From the NCBI RefSeq assembly GCF_014844035.1, contig NZ_CP062159.1:682001-746000 (forward strand): 64,000 bases of DNA, written 5' to 3'. Both the position numbers and the translations under genes were made by a program. This document shows positions 16,887 to 25,451 of this stretch, piece after piece. Source of the stretch: Flavobacterium sp. MDT1-60 (GTDB lineage: Bacteria > Bacteroidota > Bacteroidia > Flavobacteriales > Flavobacteriaceae). Position 1 is the first letter of the stretch. Every line of letters begins with the position of its first letter. A model generated the notes under the pieces. The model saw only the letters and a program-made list of their open reading frames with translations. It had not been told where the DNA came from and ran no database searches.

Positions 16887-18986
16887 TTATTTTAAAAGTT
16901 GATAAGCCAGAAGTGCAACAAAATAAGCTAAACCGCTCATTAAGAATAATTGCATTGCGGGCCATTTCCAGGAATTGGTTTCTTTTTTGGTAATCGCCAA
17001 TGTACTGGCGCATTGCATTGCAAAGGCATAAAATAGCAATAGTGAAATTCCCGAGGCAAAATTGAAAATCTTTTGGCCCGTTTTCGGATTTACTTCTTTC
17101 TGCATTTTGCTTTTAATTGTTGCTTCGTTGTCGCTGTCTCCAACGCTGTATATTGTGGCAAGTGTTCCAACAAAAACTTCTCGTGCGGCAAACGAACTGA
17201 TAATCGCAATTCCGATTTTCCAGTCATAACCCAAAGGCGCAATTGCCGGTTCGATGGCTTTACCCATAATTCCGATGTAGGAGTTCTCTAATTTTTGAGA
17301 CGCCACTTCGTTTTCAAACTGAACTTCATTTAAAGTTGTATTCGCAAATCTTTCTTTTACGATTGTTTCTGCTTCATTAAAATCTTTTCCAGGACCAAAG
17401 GACGCTAAAAACCATAAAACAACAGATATTGCCAGAATAATTTTACCTGCTCCAACAACAAATGCTTTTGTTTTCTCTACTACGTTGATTCCAACATTCT
17501 TCAAAAGAGGCATTTTATAGCTTGGCATTTCAACTACAAAATACGTTTTAGTATTGAATTTTAGGATTTTATTCAAAATTAAAGCAGATAAAATGGCCGT
17601 TCCAAATCCCAATAAATAAAGCAGCATTAATGATAATCCCTGAAGGTTTAGAATCCCCAGAACACGTTGGTCCGGAATAACCAAAGAAATAATAATAGTA
17701 TAAACCGGAAGTCTTGCGGAACAAGTAGTGAATGGTGTTACCAAAATAGTGATTAAACGCTCTTTCCAGTTTTCAATATTTCGGGTTGCCATAATTGCCG
17801 GAATGGCACAGGCGGTTCCTGAAATTAAAGGCACAACACTTTTTCCTGAAAGCCCAAATTTTCGCATGATTTTATCCATCAAAAATACCACACGGCTCAT
17901 GTATCCGCTTTCTTCCAAAATAGAAATAAACAGAAACAAAAAGGCAATTTGCGGAATAAAAATCAAAATCCCTCCAATTCCCGGGATAATTCCCTGTGAA
18001 AGTAAATCGGTTAAGATTCCACTTGGTAATTCTGCGGCTGTCCAACTGCTTAAAGAAGCAAAAGTGCTGTCGATAAAATCCATGGGAATCGTTGACCAGC
18101 TGAAAATGGATTGGAAAATCACAAACAAAATGGCTAAGAAAATGACATAACCCCAAACTTTGTGTGTTAAAACACGATCAATTTTGGCTCGAATATCTTT
18201 TGCCATCGATTCATCAACTTGTAAACCTTCTTTCAAAACATCATTTATAAATTGATATCTTTTGATAGTCTCTTTTTGTTGTAAACGTTTCAGTTCCGAA
18301 TGTGATTTGGTAAAAGTACTTCGGATTTCATTTCGGTCTAAGTTTAAAAAGTTTACATCTTGAGTAATTACCAACCATAATTTATACAATAATTGGTTTG
18401 GAAAAGCATGTTGCAGTTTTTCAAAATAGGCAGCATCAATAACTGAAGCATTTAAACAAGGTTCGTGTGGAATCGTTTTATAGGAAACAATTAGTTCTTT
18501 TAATTCTTCAATTCCAAAACCTTTGCGTGAACTTACAAGAGCAATCTTGGTTTTTAGTTTTTCTTCTAAATAAGGAATATCAAGTGTAATTCCTTTGCTT
18601 TCCATACGATCAGACATATTGATAACTAAAATCGTCGGAATTTCAAGGTCTTTTATTTGAGTATAAATCAGTAAGTTTCGTTTCAGATTTTCAACATCTG
18701 TTACCACTACTGCAACATCCGGATATAATTTGTCATTTTTGTTCAGCAAAAGTTCAATTACAACACTTTCATCCATTGAACTGGCATTCAAACTATACGT
18801 TCCTGGTAAATCAAGAATGTTTGCTTTAATGTTATGAGGCAGTTTACAGAAACCAATTTTCTTTTCAACTGTAATTCCGGGATAGTTCCCAACTTGCTGA
18901 TTTAAACCTGTAAGCTGATTAAAAACAGAGGTTTTTCCTGTATTCGGATTCCCGATAAGGGCAACATTGATGTTTTGAATGCTCAT
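16887..18986 (-). CDS. feoB: Ferrous iron transporter FeoB
   Basis: A 699-residue inner-membrane Fe(II) importer. The N-terminal GTPase domain has G1 GNPNTGKTS (12-20), G3 DLPG (59-62) and G4 NMSD (123-126). A helical GDI-like linker follows (about 180-270), then the membrane part with two Gate regions, including SGTACAIPAIMATRNIENW and TTCSARLPVY, and a C-terminal core. All expected parts are present. Its start codon overlaps the feoA stop by one base, so translation is coupled. A complete promoter lies upstream of feoA. The small Cys-rich protein gene follows. Confidence 0.97.
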   Translation of the reverse strand: MSIQNINVALIGNPNTGKTSVFNQLTGLNQQVGNYPGITVEKKIGFCKLPHNIKANILDLPGTYSLNASSMDESVVIELLLNKNDKLYPDVAVVVTDVENLKRNLLIYTQIKDLEIPTILVINMSDRMESKGITLDIPYLEEKLKTKIALVSSRKGFGIEELKELIVSYKTIPHEPCLNASVIDAAYFEKLQHAFPNQLLYKLWLVITQDVNFLNLDRNEIRSTFTKSHSELKRLQQKETIKRYQFINDVLKEGLQVDESMAKDIRAKIDRVLTHKVWGYVIFLAILFVIFQSIFSWSTIPMDFIDSTFASLSSWTAAELPSGILTDLLSQGIIPGIGGILIFIPQIAFLFLFISILEESGYMSRVVFLMDKIMRKFGLSGKSVVPLISGTACAIPAIMATRNIENWKERLITILVTPFTTCSARLPVYTIIISLVIPDQRVLGILNLQGLSLMLLYLLGFGTAILSALILNKILKFNTKTYFVVEMPSYKMPLLKNVGINVVEKTKAFVVGAGKIILAISVVLWFLASFGPGKDFNEAETIVKERFANTTLNEVQFENEVASQKLENSYIGIMGKAIEPAIAPLGYDWKIGIAIISSFAAREVFVGTLATIYSVGDSDNEATIKSKMQKEVNPKTGQKIFNFASGISLLLFYAFAMQCASTLAITKKETNSWKWPAMQLFLMSGLAYFVALLAYQLLK

Positions 18987-19225
18987 TACAAATTGGTTTT
19001 GATAAGTTCAACTTCAATTGCACGAGCAGTTTCTATACGAATGGCAACATGAGAGCCATTAATATCCAAATATAAAGGATCTCCAAAGGGAGCAATTTGA
19101 AGTAATTCGACTAAGTTGCCCGGCAAACAACCCATTTCTAATAACTTTAAAGGAATAAGATCGATATCAAAATCTTTGATAATGGCTTTTTCGCCTTTTT
19201 TCAGAGTGTGAATTGTATTTTGCAA
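18986..19225 (-). CDS. feoA: Ferrous iron transport protein FeoA
   Basis: A 79-residue cytoplasmic SH3-like protein that assists FeoB. It shows the family pattern L-K-L-L-E-M-G-C-L-P-G, V-E-L-L-Q-I-A-P-F-G-D-P and the C-terminal G-S-H-V-A-I-R-I-E-T-A-R-A-I-E-V. It is the first gene of feoA-feoB-Cys-rich protein, and its stop overlaps the feoB start by one base. The leader between promoter and start contains a direct repeat that may be a metal-regulator site. Confidence 0.95.
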   Translation of the reverse strand: MQNTIHTLKKGEKAIIKDFDIDLIPLKLLEMGCLPGNLVELLQIAPFGDPLYLDINGSHVAIRIETARAIEVELIKTNL

Positions 19226-19229
19226 GCTT

Positions 19230-19250
19230 ATTTAGATTGAATTTAGATTG
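19230..19250 (-). promoter_or_regulatory. Tandem direct repeat in the feo leader, candidate metal-regulator site
   Basis: ATTTAGATTG occurs twice (19230-19239 and 19241-19250), 11 bases apart, which is one helical turn. It lies between the -7 box and the feoA start. The TTTAGA core is the same half-site as the palindrome before the AraC gene at 33857-33879, so Fur or a DtxR-type regulator could bind. The binding protein is not known. Confidence 0.5.
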
Positions 19251-19279
19251 CAAAAATAGGCAATAATTCTTTATTTCAA
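19251..19279 (-). promoter_or_regulatory. Complete Bacteroidota promoter for feoAB
   Basis: On the minus strand TTG (19279-19277), an 18-base spacer, then TATTTTTG (19258-19251). This matches the TTG-N17-19-TAnnTTTG consensus and sits 25 bases before the feoA start codon. Confidence 0.7.
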
Positions 19280-19328
19280 GGCAATTAACCGTTTTGATTG
19301 TGCCAAAATTTACTTAAATAAGCTAATT

Positions 19329-19994
19329 TTACTCTTGGGATAAGAAATCGATGTCTTCCAGAAGTCTTTTGATTTCTTCTTTATTTGTTCCGTCATAAAA
19401 TCCACGAACGCGACGTTTTTGATCGACTAAAACGAAATTCTCTGTATGAACCATATCATATAATTGATCAGGGCGACCCAATTTTACCGCTAAGTATGAT
19501 TTTCTGGCCATGGTGTAAATTTCTTTTTTATCGCCAGTAACCAAATTCCATTTGCTGTCTACAACACCATATTTTATAGCATAAGCTTTTAAAACCGAAA
19601 CACTGTCTACTTCGGGAAACACCGTATGGGAGAGGAGCATTACTTTAGGATTGTGTAGAACTGCTTTTTGAACTTCGGATAGATTTGTCGACATTTTTGG
19701 ACAGATTGATCCGCAAGTGGTAAAGAAAAAGTCGGCTACGTAAATTTTTCCTTCGTAGTTTTTTTGAGTAATAGTATCGCCATTTTGATTTACAAAAGAG
19801 AAATCAGCAATCGTATGGTATTTACTTTTGTATTGAATCGTACTGTCAACCAGTTCAGGATTTACGTCAGAAGGATTGTAAATGGGTAACGTTTTTTGTG
19901 GCTTTAAAGCCGAATAAAATAGGGATATAGTAACTACCGAAAAAACAATTAAAACAATAAAGAATTTGCGGTATTTGTATAGTAAAGATTTCAT
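19329..19994 (-). CDS. SCO1/SenC family copper chaperone or thiol protein
   Basis: A 221-residue protein from the ATG at 19994, preferred to a TTG 18 bases upstream since it starts directly with the anchor MKSLLYKYRKFFIVLIVFSVV. One N-terminal transmembrane helix (about 11-30) exposes a thioredoxin-like domain to the periplasm. The copper ligands are present: C94 and C98 in T-T-C-G-S-I-C-P-K-M and H183 in M-V-H-T-E-N-F. SCO proteins deliver copper to the CuA site of cytochrome oxidase or act as thiol oxidoreductases. A minus-strand TATTTTTG (20017-20010) is a likely -7 element. No oxidase genes are nearby. Confidence 0.9.
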   Translation of the reverse strand: MKSLLYKYRKFFIVLIVFSVVTISLFYSALKPQKTLPIYNPSDVNPELVDSTIQYKSKYHTIADFSFVNQNGDTITQKNYEGKIYVADFFFTTCGSICPKMSTNLSEVQKAVLHNPKVMLLSHTVFPEVDSVSVLKAYAIKYGVVDSKWNLVTGDKKEIYTMARKSYLAVKLGRPDQLYDMVHTENFVLVDQKRRVRGFYDGTNKEEIKRLLEDIDFLSQE

Positions 19995-20080
19995 AAACAG
20001 AATTTGGCGCAAAAATACGAAAAGCAGTTTTTAAAAGCCTAACGAACGTTAGCTTTTAACAGGAGATTAAAAAGGTTTGC

Positions 20081-20147
20081 CACGAATTTTCACTAATTCC
20101 TCTCTGCTTATGATTTCAAAAAACATATTGATTCGTGAAAATTCGTG
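20081..20147. repeat. Intergenic palindrome, CACGAATTTTCAC family
   Basis: CACGAATTTTCAC (20081-20093) and its exact reverse complement (20135-20147) are separated by 41 bases. A second outer arm pair, GTTTGCCACGA and TCGTGACAAAC, is nested around it. The word GCCACGAATT recurs at 46855-46864. It lies between the SCO1 and EamA genes. Confidence 0.65.
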
Positions 20148-20201
20148 TAATTGCTTCGCCTGTTCGCTAACGCTCGAGTCGTGACAAACTCATTTAATAC
20201 T

Positions 20202-21125
20202 TTAAGTTTTAACCTTTCTAATAGACTTGTTAACCAGATACAATCCAACTAAAGTTACGGCTGCGCCAATTGCAATGGCCTGCGTAAGCGTTTCTCCAAA
20301 AATGAATGATCCTAAAACCATTGCCACAATTGGATTTATGTAAACGTAAATACTGCTAATTTCCGTTGGAAGATGTTGTAAAGTATAAATAAAAGCGATA
20401 AACGTTAAGACAGAGCCAATAATAATTAAATAAGCAATTGCCCACCAGGAATTTGAAGAGATTTCACTCAAAGGAATATTAGTTCCTGAAGCTTCTGTAA
20501 TTCCAAACAAAAACACGCTCGAAATCAACATTTGCAATCCTAAACTGAAATACGGATTAAAACTGGCTGCTTTTTTCTTGGTTTCTAAAATTCCGAAAGC
20601 CCAGGTAATAGTTGATGCCGTCATTAAAATGATTCCGAATTGAAAATCAGGTTTTAAAAAATCAGATAAGTAATCCATGAAAATGATACAGATTCCACCA
20701 AAACTAATCAGAATTCCAAATAAAGCCACTCGGGCAATTTTTTTGCCATTAAAAAAATTGATAATAATAATCCAAATAGGAAAAAGAGCACTGATGATGG
20801 CACCTAATCCGCTACTGATATATTTAACTCCCCAGGTACTTAAACCATTGCTTAAGGCAAAATTTAGTATAGACAAAATAATAATTGTTTTCCATTGTTT
20901 ACCTTTTGGCCAGGGCTCTTTTTTAATTAGAAAATAACCAACATAAAGTAAACCTCCCAAAAACTGACGAATAGTGGCTACCTGAAGACCGGGCATATGA
21001 CTAACTGCTTCTTTTGATGCCAACCAGGTAGTTCCCCAAAAGAAACTTACCCAGCATAAAGCCAAAATTGGAAATCCTATCGCTTCAATTTTTCCTGAAA
21101 AGGCATTCTGAATTTTTGCTCTCAC
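20202..21125 (-). CDS. EamA/DMT family membrane transporter
   Basis: A 307-residue inner-membrane protein with about ten predicted transmembrane helices arranged as two EamA repeats (about 18-143 and 160-298). Family marks include the W-G-T-T-W-L-A motif near 30-36 and S-I-Y-V-Y-I-N-P-I-V-A-M-V-L-G in the second repeat. The C-terminus is basic, as usual for the cytoplasmic end. Members export amino acids, purines or other small metabolites; the substrate cannot be deduced. It is upstream of the SCO1 gene in the same direction but separated by about 200 bases with a palindrome, so joint transcription is unlikely. Confidence 0.88.
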   Translation of the reverse strand: MRAKIQNAFSGKIEAIGFPILALCWVSFFWGTTWLASKEAVSHMPGLQVATIRQFLGGLLYVGYFLIKKEPWPKGKQWKTIIILSILNFALSNGLSTWGVKYISSGLGAIISALFPIWIIIINFFNGKKIARVALFGILISFGGICIIFMDYLSDFLKPDFQFGIILMTASTITWAFGILETKKKAASFNPYFSLGLQMLISSVFLFGITEASGTNIPLSEISSNSWWAIAYLIIIGSVLTFIAFIYTLQHLPTEISSIYVYINPIVAMVLGSFIFGETLTQAIAIGAAVTLVGLYLVNKSIRKVKT

Positions 21126-21292
21126 TTTTATTTTTTTTCTTTTAACAAATATTCCAAAAACAATTTCAAATATTCCGAAAAACAGAACATAATATTCATG
21201 AAACTTTTCGCTTAAATCTATTCGAAAATTGAATGTTAAATTTCGAGACTAATTATTGGTAAATTTTAACATAGTATTCAAAATAATAACAA

Positions 21293-21300
21293 TATGTTTG
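21293..21300 (+). promoter_or_regulatory. Putative -7 promoter element for the M13 peptidase gene
   Basis: TATGTTTG fits TAnnTTTG and ends 26 bases before the ATG at 21327. No TTG at the usual spacing. Confidence 0.4.
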
Positions 21301-21326
21301 TGTATATACTAAAACTATAAAGAAAA

Positions 21327-23387
21327 ATGATTAAACAGCTTACTAAACCTATGTTTTGTGTGGTTTCTGCAATGTTCACTTTCACTGCAATTCAGGCTCA
21401 AAATGCAAAACCAAAAGAACCGGGTATCAATATTGCCAATATGGATACAAAAGTTAGTCCGGGTGACGACTTTTTTCGTTATGTAAACGGAACCTGGTTA
21501 GAAAAAACTGAAATTCCAAGTGATAGAAATTCATGGGGAAGTTTTAATGAACTACGTCAGAAAACAGACGAAAATTCATTGGTGATCTTAAAAGAAGCTT
21601 CAAAAGATCCGAAGTATAAATCAAATACAGATCAAGGTAAGGCAATTGCTTTATTTAATACGATCATGGACACTGTTGGAAGAAACAAAAGAGGTGTTAC
21701 ACCACTTCAGCCTTATTTGAAGAAAATCGACGCTATTAAAAATGTAGCCGATTTACAAAATTACCTAACTGAAATGCAATCTCAGGGTGGCGCTGGTTTC
21801 TTTGGAGTTTTTGTTGGAGCTGATGCTAAAAACAGTAATAAAAATTCAGTTAACTTAGGTCCTGGAACTTTAGGATTGTCAGATAAGGATTACTACAATT
21901 CTGATGATAAAGATTCTAAAGAAAAACGTGAAAAATATGAGGTTCACGTGGCTAGAATGCTGCAGTATATTGGAGAATCTCCTGCAAAAGCAAAAGAAAG
22001 TGCAAAACAAATTTTGGCTTTAGAGGTAGAAATGTCTGCTCCAAGATTAGATCGTGTTGAACGCAGAGATCGTAGAAAACAATACAATCCAACTGCGGTT
22101 GCCGATTTGAAAAAGAATACACCTTCTGTTCAATGGGATAAATATTTTGCCGGAATCGGAATGACAAAATTAGATACTGTGAATGTTGCTCAGCCTCGTT
22201 ATATGATCGCTTTAGAAAAAACGTTTACTGAAAAGAAAGTAGAAGCATGGAAAGAGTACCTAAAATGGTCTTTACTAAACAGAGCGGCATCAACGTTGAC
22301 TACAGAAATAGAAAATGCAAATTTTGATTTCTACGGAAAAACATTGACAGGAGCTTTAAAACAACGTCCGCGTGAAGAAGTTGCTTTACAGGTAATAAAC
22401 GGTGCAACTGGTGAAGCTTTAGGAAAACTTTATGTAGAGAAGTTATTCCCTGCTGAAGCTAAAGATAAGGCTAAAAATATGATTGCGAATGTAATGCAGG
22501 CATACAGAAACAGAATCAATGCTTTGCCTTGGATGTCGGCTGAAACTAAGACAAAAGCTATTGAGAAATTAAACAAACTAACGGTTAAAATTGGATATCC
22601 TGATAAATGGAAAGATTATTCAGCTTTAGAACTTAAAAACGTTAGCGAAGGCGGAACTTATTTTGATAACATGAAAAATTTATCAAAATGGTCTTATGCT
22701 GAAAATCTAGCTAAATTAGGCAAGCCAGTTGATAAAACAGAGTGGGGAATGTCACCACAAACGGTAAACGCTTATTTTAATCCATCTTATAATGAGATTG
22801 TTTTTCCTGCAGCGATTTTACAACCACCTTTCTACAATTACCAGGCTGACGAAGCTGTAAATTATGGTGGAATTGGAGCTGTTATTGGTCACGAAATCTC
22901 TCATGGTTTTGATGATTCAGGTGCACGTTACAATGCAGACGGAAATTTAGTTGACTGGTGGACTGCTGATGATTTAAAACAATTTACAACTCTTGGAGGT
23001 GAACTTGCTGCACAATACAGTGCTTTAGAGCCATTACCGGGAATTCACGTAGATGGTAAATTTACTTTAGGAGAAAATATTGGTGATTTAGGAGGTACAA
23101 ATGCAGCTTACGATGGTTTGCAATTGTATTTAAAAGCAAATGGAAATCCAGGTTTAATTGACGGATTTACGCCTGAACAACGTTTCTTTATTTCATGGGC
23201 TACAGTTTGGAGAACTAAATCAAGAGATGAGGCTATAAAAAGTCAGGTTAAAACAGATCCGCACTCTCCGGGAATGTACAGAGCGGTAGTGCCAATTCAG
23301 AATTTGGATACTTTCTATCAGGCTTTCGGAATTAAAGCAGGAGACAAAATGTACATAGAACCAGCAAAAAGAGTTAAAATCTGGTAA
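21327..23387 (+). CDS. pepO: M13 family zinc metallopeptidase (neprilysin/PepO-like)
   Basis: A 686-residue exported peptidase. The signal peptide ends near A-I-Q-A-Q (24-25). The N-terminal M13 domain begins P-G-D-D-F-F-R-Y-V-N-G-T-W, and the catalytic domain has HEISH (H522-H526) preceded by G-A-V-I-G, N-A-Y-F-N-P-S-Y-N-E-I for substrate backbone binding, and the third zinc ligand E583 in GENIGDLGG. The C-terminus ends in K-R-V-K-I-W, the expected ending for the family. It should degrade oligopeptides in the periplasm. A strong bidirectional terminator separates it from the converging GyrI-like gene. Confidence 0.95.
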   Translation: MIKQLTKPMFCVVSAMFTFTAIQAQNAKPKEPGINIANMDTKVSPGDDFFRYVNGTWLEKTEIPSDRNSWGSFNELRQKTDENSLVILKEASKDPKYKSNTDQGKAIALFNTIMDTVGRNKRGVTPLQPYLKKIDAIKNVADLQNYLTEMQSQGGAGFFGVFVGADAKNSNKNSVNLGPGTLGLSDKDYYNSDDKDSKEKREKYEVHVARMLQYIGESPAKAKESAKQILALEVEMSAPRLDRVERRDRRKQYNPTAVADLKKNTPSVQWDKYFAGIGMTKLDTVNVAQPRYMIALEKTFTEKKVEAWKEYLKWSLLNRAASTLTTEIENANFDFYGKTLTGALKQRPREEVALQVINGATGEALGKLYVEKLFPAEAKDKAKNMIANVMQAYRNRINALPWMSAETKTKAIEKLNKLTVKIGYPDKWKDYSALELKNVSEGGTYFDNMKNLSKWSYAENLAKLGKPVDKTEWGMSPQTVNAYFNPSYNEIVFPAAILQPPFYNYQADEAVNYGGIGAVIGHEISHGFDDSGARYNADGNLVDWWTADDLKQFTTLGGELAAQYSALEPLPGIHVDGKFTLGENIGDLGGTNAAYDGLQLYLKANGNPGLIDGFTPEQRFFISWATVWRTKSRDEAIKSQVKTDPHSPGMYRAVVPIQNLDTFYQAFGIKAGDKMYIEPAKRVKIW

Positions 23388-23407
23388 TATATATTGACAA
23401 GCATAAA

Positions 23408-23437
23408 AAAAACGGCGCTACTTTTAGCGCCGTTTTT
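23408..23437. terminator. Bidirectional rho-independent terminator
   Basis: Perfect 13-bp stem (AAAAACGGCGCTA with TAGCGCCGTTTTT) and a CTTT tetraloop, with A-run and T-run on the two sides. It is placed between the converging M13 peptidase and GyrI-like genes and can serve both. Confidence 0.9.
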
Positions 23438-23444
23438 GTTTTAT

Positions 23445-23894
23445 CTATTTAATTGCAATAAAAATATCCACTTCGGCATTTTCCGGATTCTGTGTTTTCT
23501 CTCCGTAAATTTCAAAATCTGCGGTAAAGCTTCTGTCCAGATCTGAATTCCAAATCTTCATCCATTCGTTAAAAACAATGTTTTCATGAAGATTTCCTTT
23601 TGCAATGAACTTTTCATAAGTTGCTTTTTCAATAGTTTTCCCTGTCATTTCTTCCGGAATAAAATCTAAAGAGCATACCAGACATCCTAAAATGGTTGTA
23701 TAAGGTTTTGTGTGATCTTTTTCGTAGTCGGTATAAACACAATAAAGAGAATTGTCGATTTTATTCGGAATTTTTTCAGCAATCCCTTCCGTCATAAATT
23801 TGTTCCAAAGAGCAGGAATATCTTGTCCTGATTGACCATTCTCATTCGTCGTTCGTACTGAAATCCCAATAATACTAAATTTTTGAATATCCAT
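23445..23894 (-). CDS. GyrI-like / AraC effector-binding domain protein
   Basis: A 149-residue stand-alone effector-binding domain without a DNA-binding part. It shows the pattern I-I-G-I-S-V-R-T near the start, I-P-A-L-W-N-K-F, L-Y-C-V-Y-T-D-Y-E, Y-T-T-I-L-G-C, and the final D-F-E-I-Y-G-E and V-D-I-F-I-A-I-K strands. Members of this superfamily bind hydrophobic cationic compounds or, in GyrI, DNA gyrase; the role here is unknown. It lies downstream of the hemB-cytochrome group in the same direction, with a 93-base gap. Confidence 0.82.
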   Translation of the reverse strand: MDIQKFSIIGISVRTTNENGQSGQDIPALWNKFMTEGIAEKIPNKIDNSLYCVYTDYEKDHTKPYTTILGCLVCSLDFIPEEMTGKTIEKATYEKFIAKGNLHENIVFNEWMKIWNSDLDRSFTADFEIYGEKTQNPENAEVDIFIAIK

Positions 23895-23987
23895 TTTTAG
23901 TTAAATTATTTTGTTTGATTTCAAATTTATGATGACAGTGCGACAACAGTGTGTCAGCAGGAAATTGAAAAAGCTAAATTTAAGACC

Positions 23988-24389
23988 TTATTTTGTGTTG
24001 CTGTAAATATAAGCTTCAATTGCTTTTAATTCCTCATCAGACATCGCCTGAGTTACCGGAAAATTGGTTTTCATAACAGAGAATTGACTCGGATCAACAA
24101 TTGGATCTGCATTTCCTTTTAAGAAAGTAATAATATCACCTTTTTTGTCTTTATATGTTTTTCCGATTTCCTGAATACTTGGGCCAATAATTTTTTGATC
24201 TACCTGATGACAGGAAACGCAATTTCCTCTTCCTTCAAAAATGTCTTTTCCTAAAGCTTCCGGTGTTTTGGCTTCCGCCGATTCACCTTCAGAATAGTTT
24301 TCTGTTGTGGTTGTATGAGGATTTTCAGTTGTTTCTTTTTTACAAGATGCGAAAGCTAAAACGGCAGATAAGAATAATACTTTTTTCAT
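23988..24389 (-). CDS. Class I cytochrome c lipoprotein
   Basis: A 133-residue protein with a lipoprotein signal ending F-A-S-C (C16), a Thr/Glu-rich spacer, and one cytochrome c domain with the heme site C-V-S-C-H (57-61). The sixth ligand is probably a methionine in F-S-V-M-K-T-N-F-P (M106) or A-M-S-D-E-E (M116). It would be a membrane-tethered electron carrier on the periplasmic side. It begins 4 bases after the hemB stop, so it is co-transcribed with heme synthesis, which suits a heme protein. Confidence 0.9.
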   Translation of the reverse strand: MKKVLFLSAVLAFASCKKETTENPHTTTTENYSEGESAEAKTPEALGKDIFEGRGNCVSCHQVDQKIIGPSIQEIGKTYKDKKGDIITFLKGNADPIVDPSQFSVMKTNFPVTQAMSDEELKAIEAYIYSNTK

Positions 24390-24393
24390 TTTC

Positions 24394-25392
24394 TTATTTC
24401 TTATTTAATAGTATTGCAGCCTCTTTAGCAAAATAAGTCGAGATTATACTGGCTCCCGCGCGCTTAATGCAATAAAGTTGCTCCATCATAATTTTGTCAT
24501 TATCCAGCCAGCCTCTTTCAGCAGCAGCTTTAATCATGGCGTATTCTCCTGAAACATGAAAAACAGTTACCGGAACATTTACGGCATTTTTTACCTCACG
24601 TACAATGTCAAGATAAGCAATTCCTGGTTTTACCATTACCATGTCAGCGCCTTCTTCCACATCCATAAGTGTTTCTCTGATGGCTTCGATACGATTGGCA
24701 TAATCCATTTGATAGGTCTTTTTGTCTTTCGGAACAACAACATCAGCTTCTCTTGGCGCACTGTCCAATGCATCACGAAATGGTCCGTAAAATGCAGAGG
24801 CATATTTAGCCGAATAACTCATGATACCCACATTATGAAAACCTGCAGCATCCAATCCTTGGCGAAGACGTAAAATACGTCCGTCCATCATGTCGCTAGG
24901 TGCTACAAAATCAGCTCCGGCTTGTGCGTGCGAAACGGCCATTTTTACTAATGCTTCGTTAGTTGCATCGTTGGCAATATCGCCATTTTCGATGATTCCG
25001 TCATGACCATAAATAGAATAGGGATCAAGAGCAACATCTGGCATTACAACCATTTCAGGGCAAGCTGCCTTTATAGCTTTAATAGCATTTTGCATTAATC
25101 CGTTTGGATTCCAGGCTTCTTTTCCGGTATTGTCTTTTAGTGATTCGTCTACTTTTACATAAATATTGACAGCGCGAATTCCTAAAGCAAAAATTTCTTT
25201 TACTTCTTCAACGGTTAAGTCGATTGAACGACGAAAAATTCCCGGCATGGACGGAATTTCTACTTTATAATTTTCGCCTTCTGCAATAAACATTGGAAAC
25301 ATAAAATCACTTGGACTCAATGTTGTTTCGCGAACTAAACTACGGATAGATTCATTTACTCGTAGCCTTCTGCCTCTTTGTAATGGGAACAT
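24394..25392 (-). CDS. hemB: Delta-aminolevulinic acid dehydratase (porphobilinogen synthase)
   Basis: A 332-residue enzyme that joins two 5-aminolevulinate molecules to porphobilinogen. The active-site lysines are K196 (Y-S-A-K-Y-A-S-A-F-Y-G-P-F) and the Schiff-base K255 (M-V-M-V-K-P-G). The metal loop reads D-V-A-L-D-P-Y-S-I-Y-G-H-D-G (119-132): aspartates replace the three zinc cysteines of the D-x-C-x-C type, so this is the cysteine-free, magnesium-type enzyme. Order on the minus strand is aldolase, hemB, cytochrome c, apart from the main hem operon by the aldolase gene and the relic region at 26.4-27.1 kb. Confidence 0.97.
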   Translation of the reverse strand: MFPLQRGRRLRVNESIRSLVRETTLSPSDFMFPMFIAEGENYKVEIPSMPGIFRRSIDLTVEEVKEIFALGIRAVNIYVKVDESLKDNTGKEAWNPNGLMQNAIKAIKAACPEMVVMPDVALDPYSIYGHDGIIENGDIANDATNEALVKMAVSHAQAGADFVAPSDMMDGRILRLRQGLDAAGFHNVGIMSYSAKYASAFYGPFRDALDSAPREADVVVPKDKKTYQMDYANRIEAIRETLMDVEEGADMVMVKPGIAYLDIVREVKNAVNVPVTVFHVSGEYAMIKAAAERGWLDNDKIMMEQLYCIKRAGASIISTYFAKEAAILLNKK

Positions 25393-25451
25393 ATTTTTTT
25401 GTTTAAAGTTTCATGTTTCAGGTTTTATCCTGAAGTTATTCTAATATTTTT

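Noticed and set aside
17728..18150. 140-codon plus-strand open frame
   Set aside because: Antisense to feoB, which has full family motifs.
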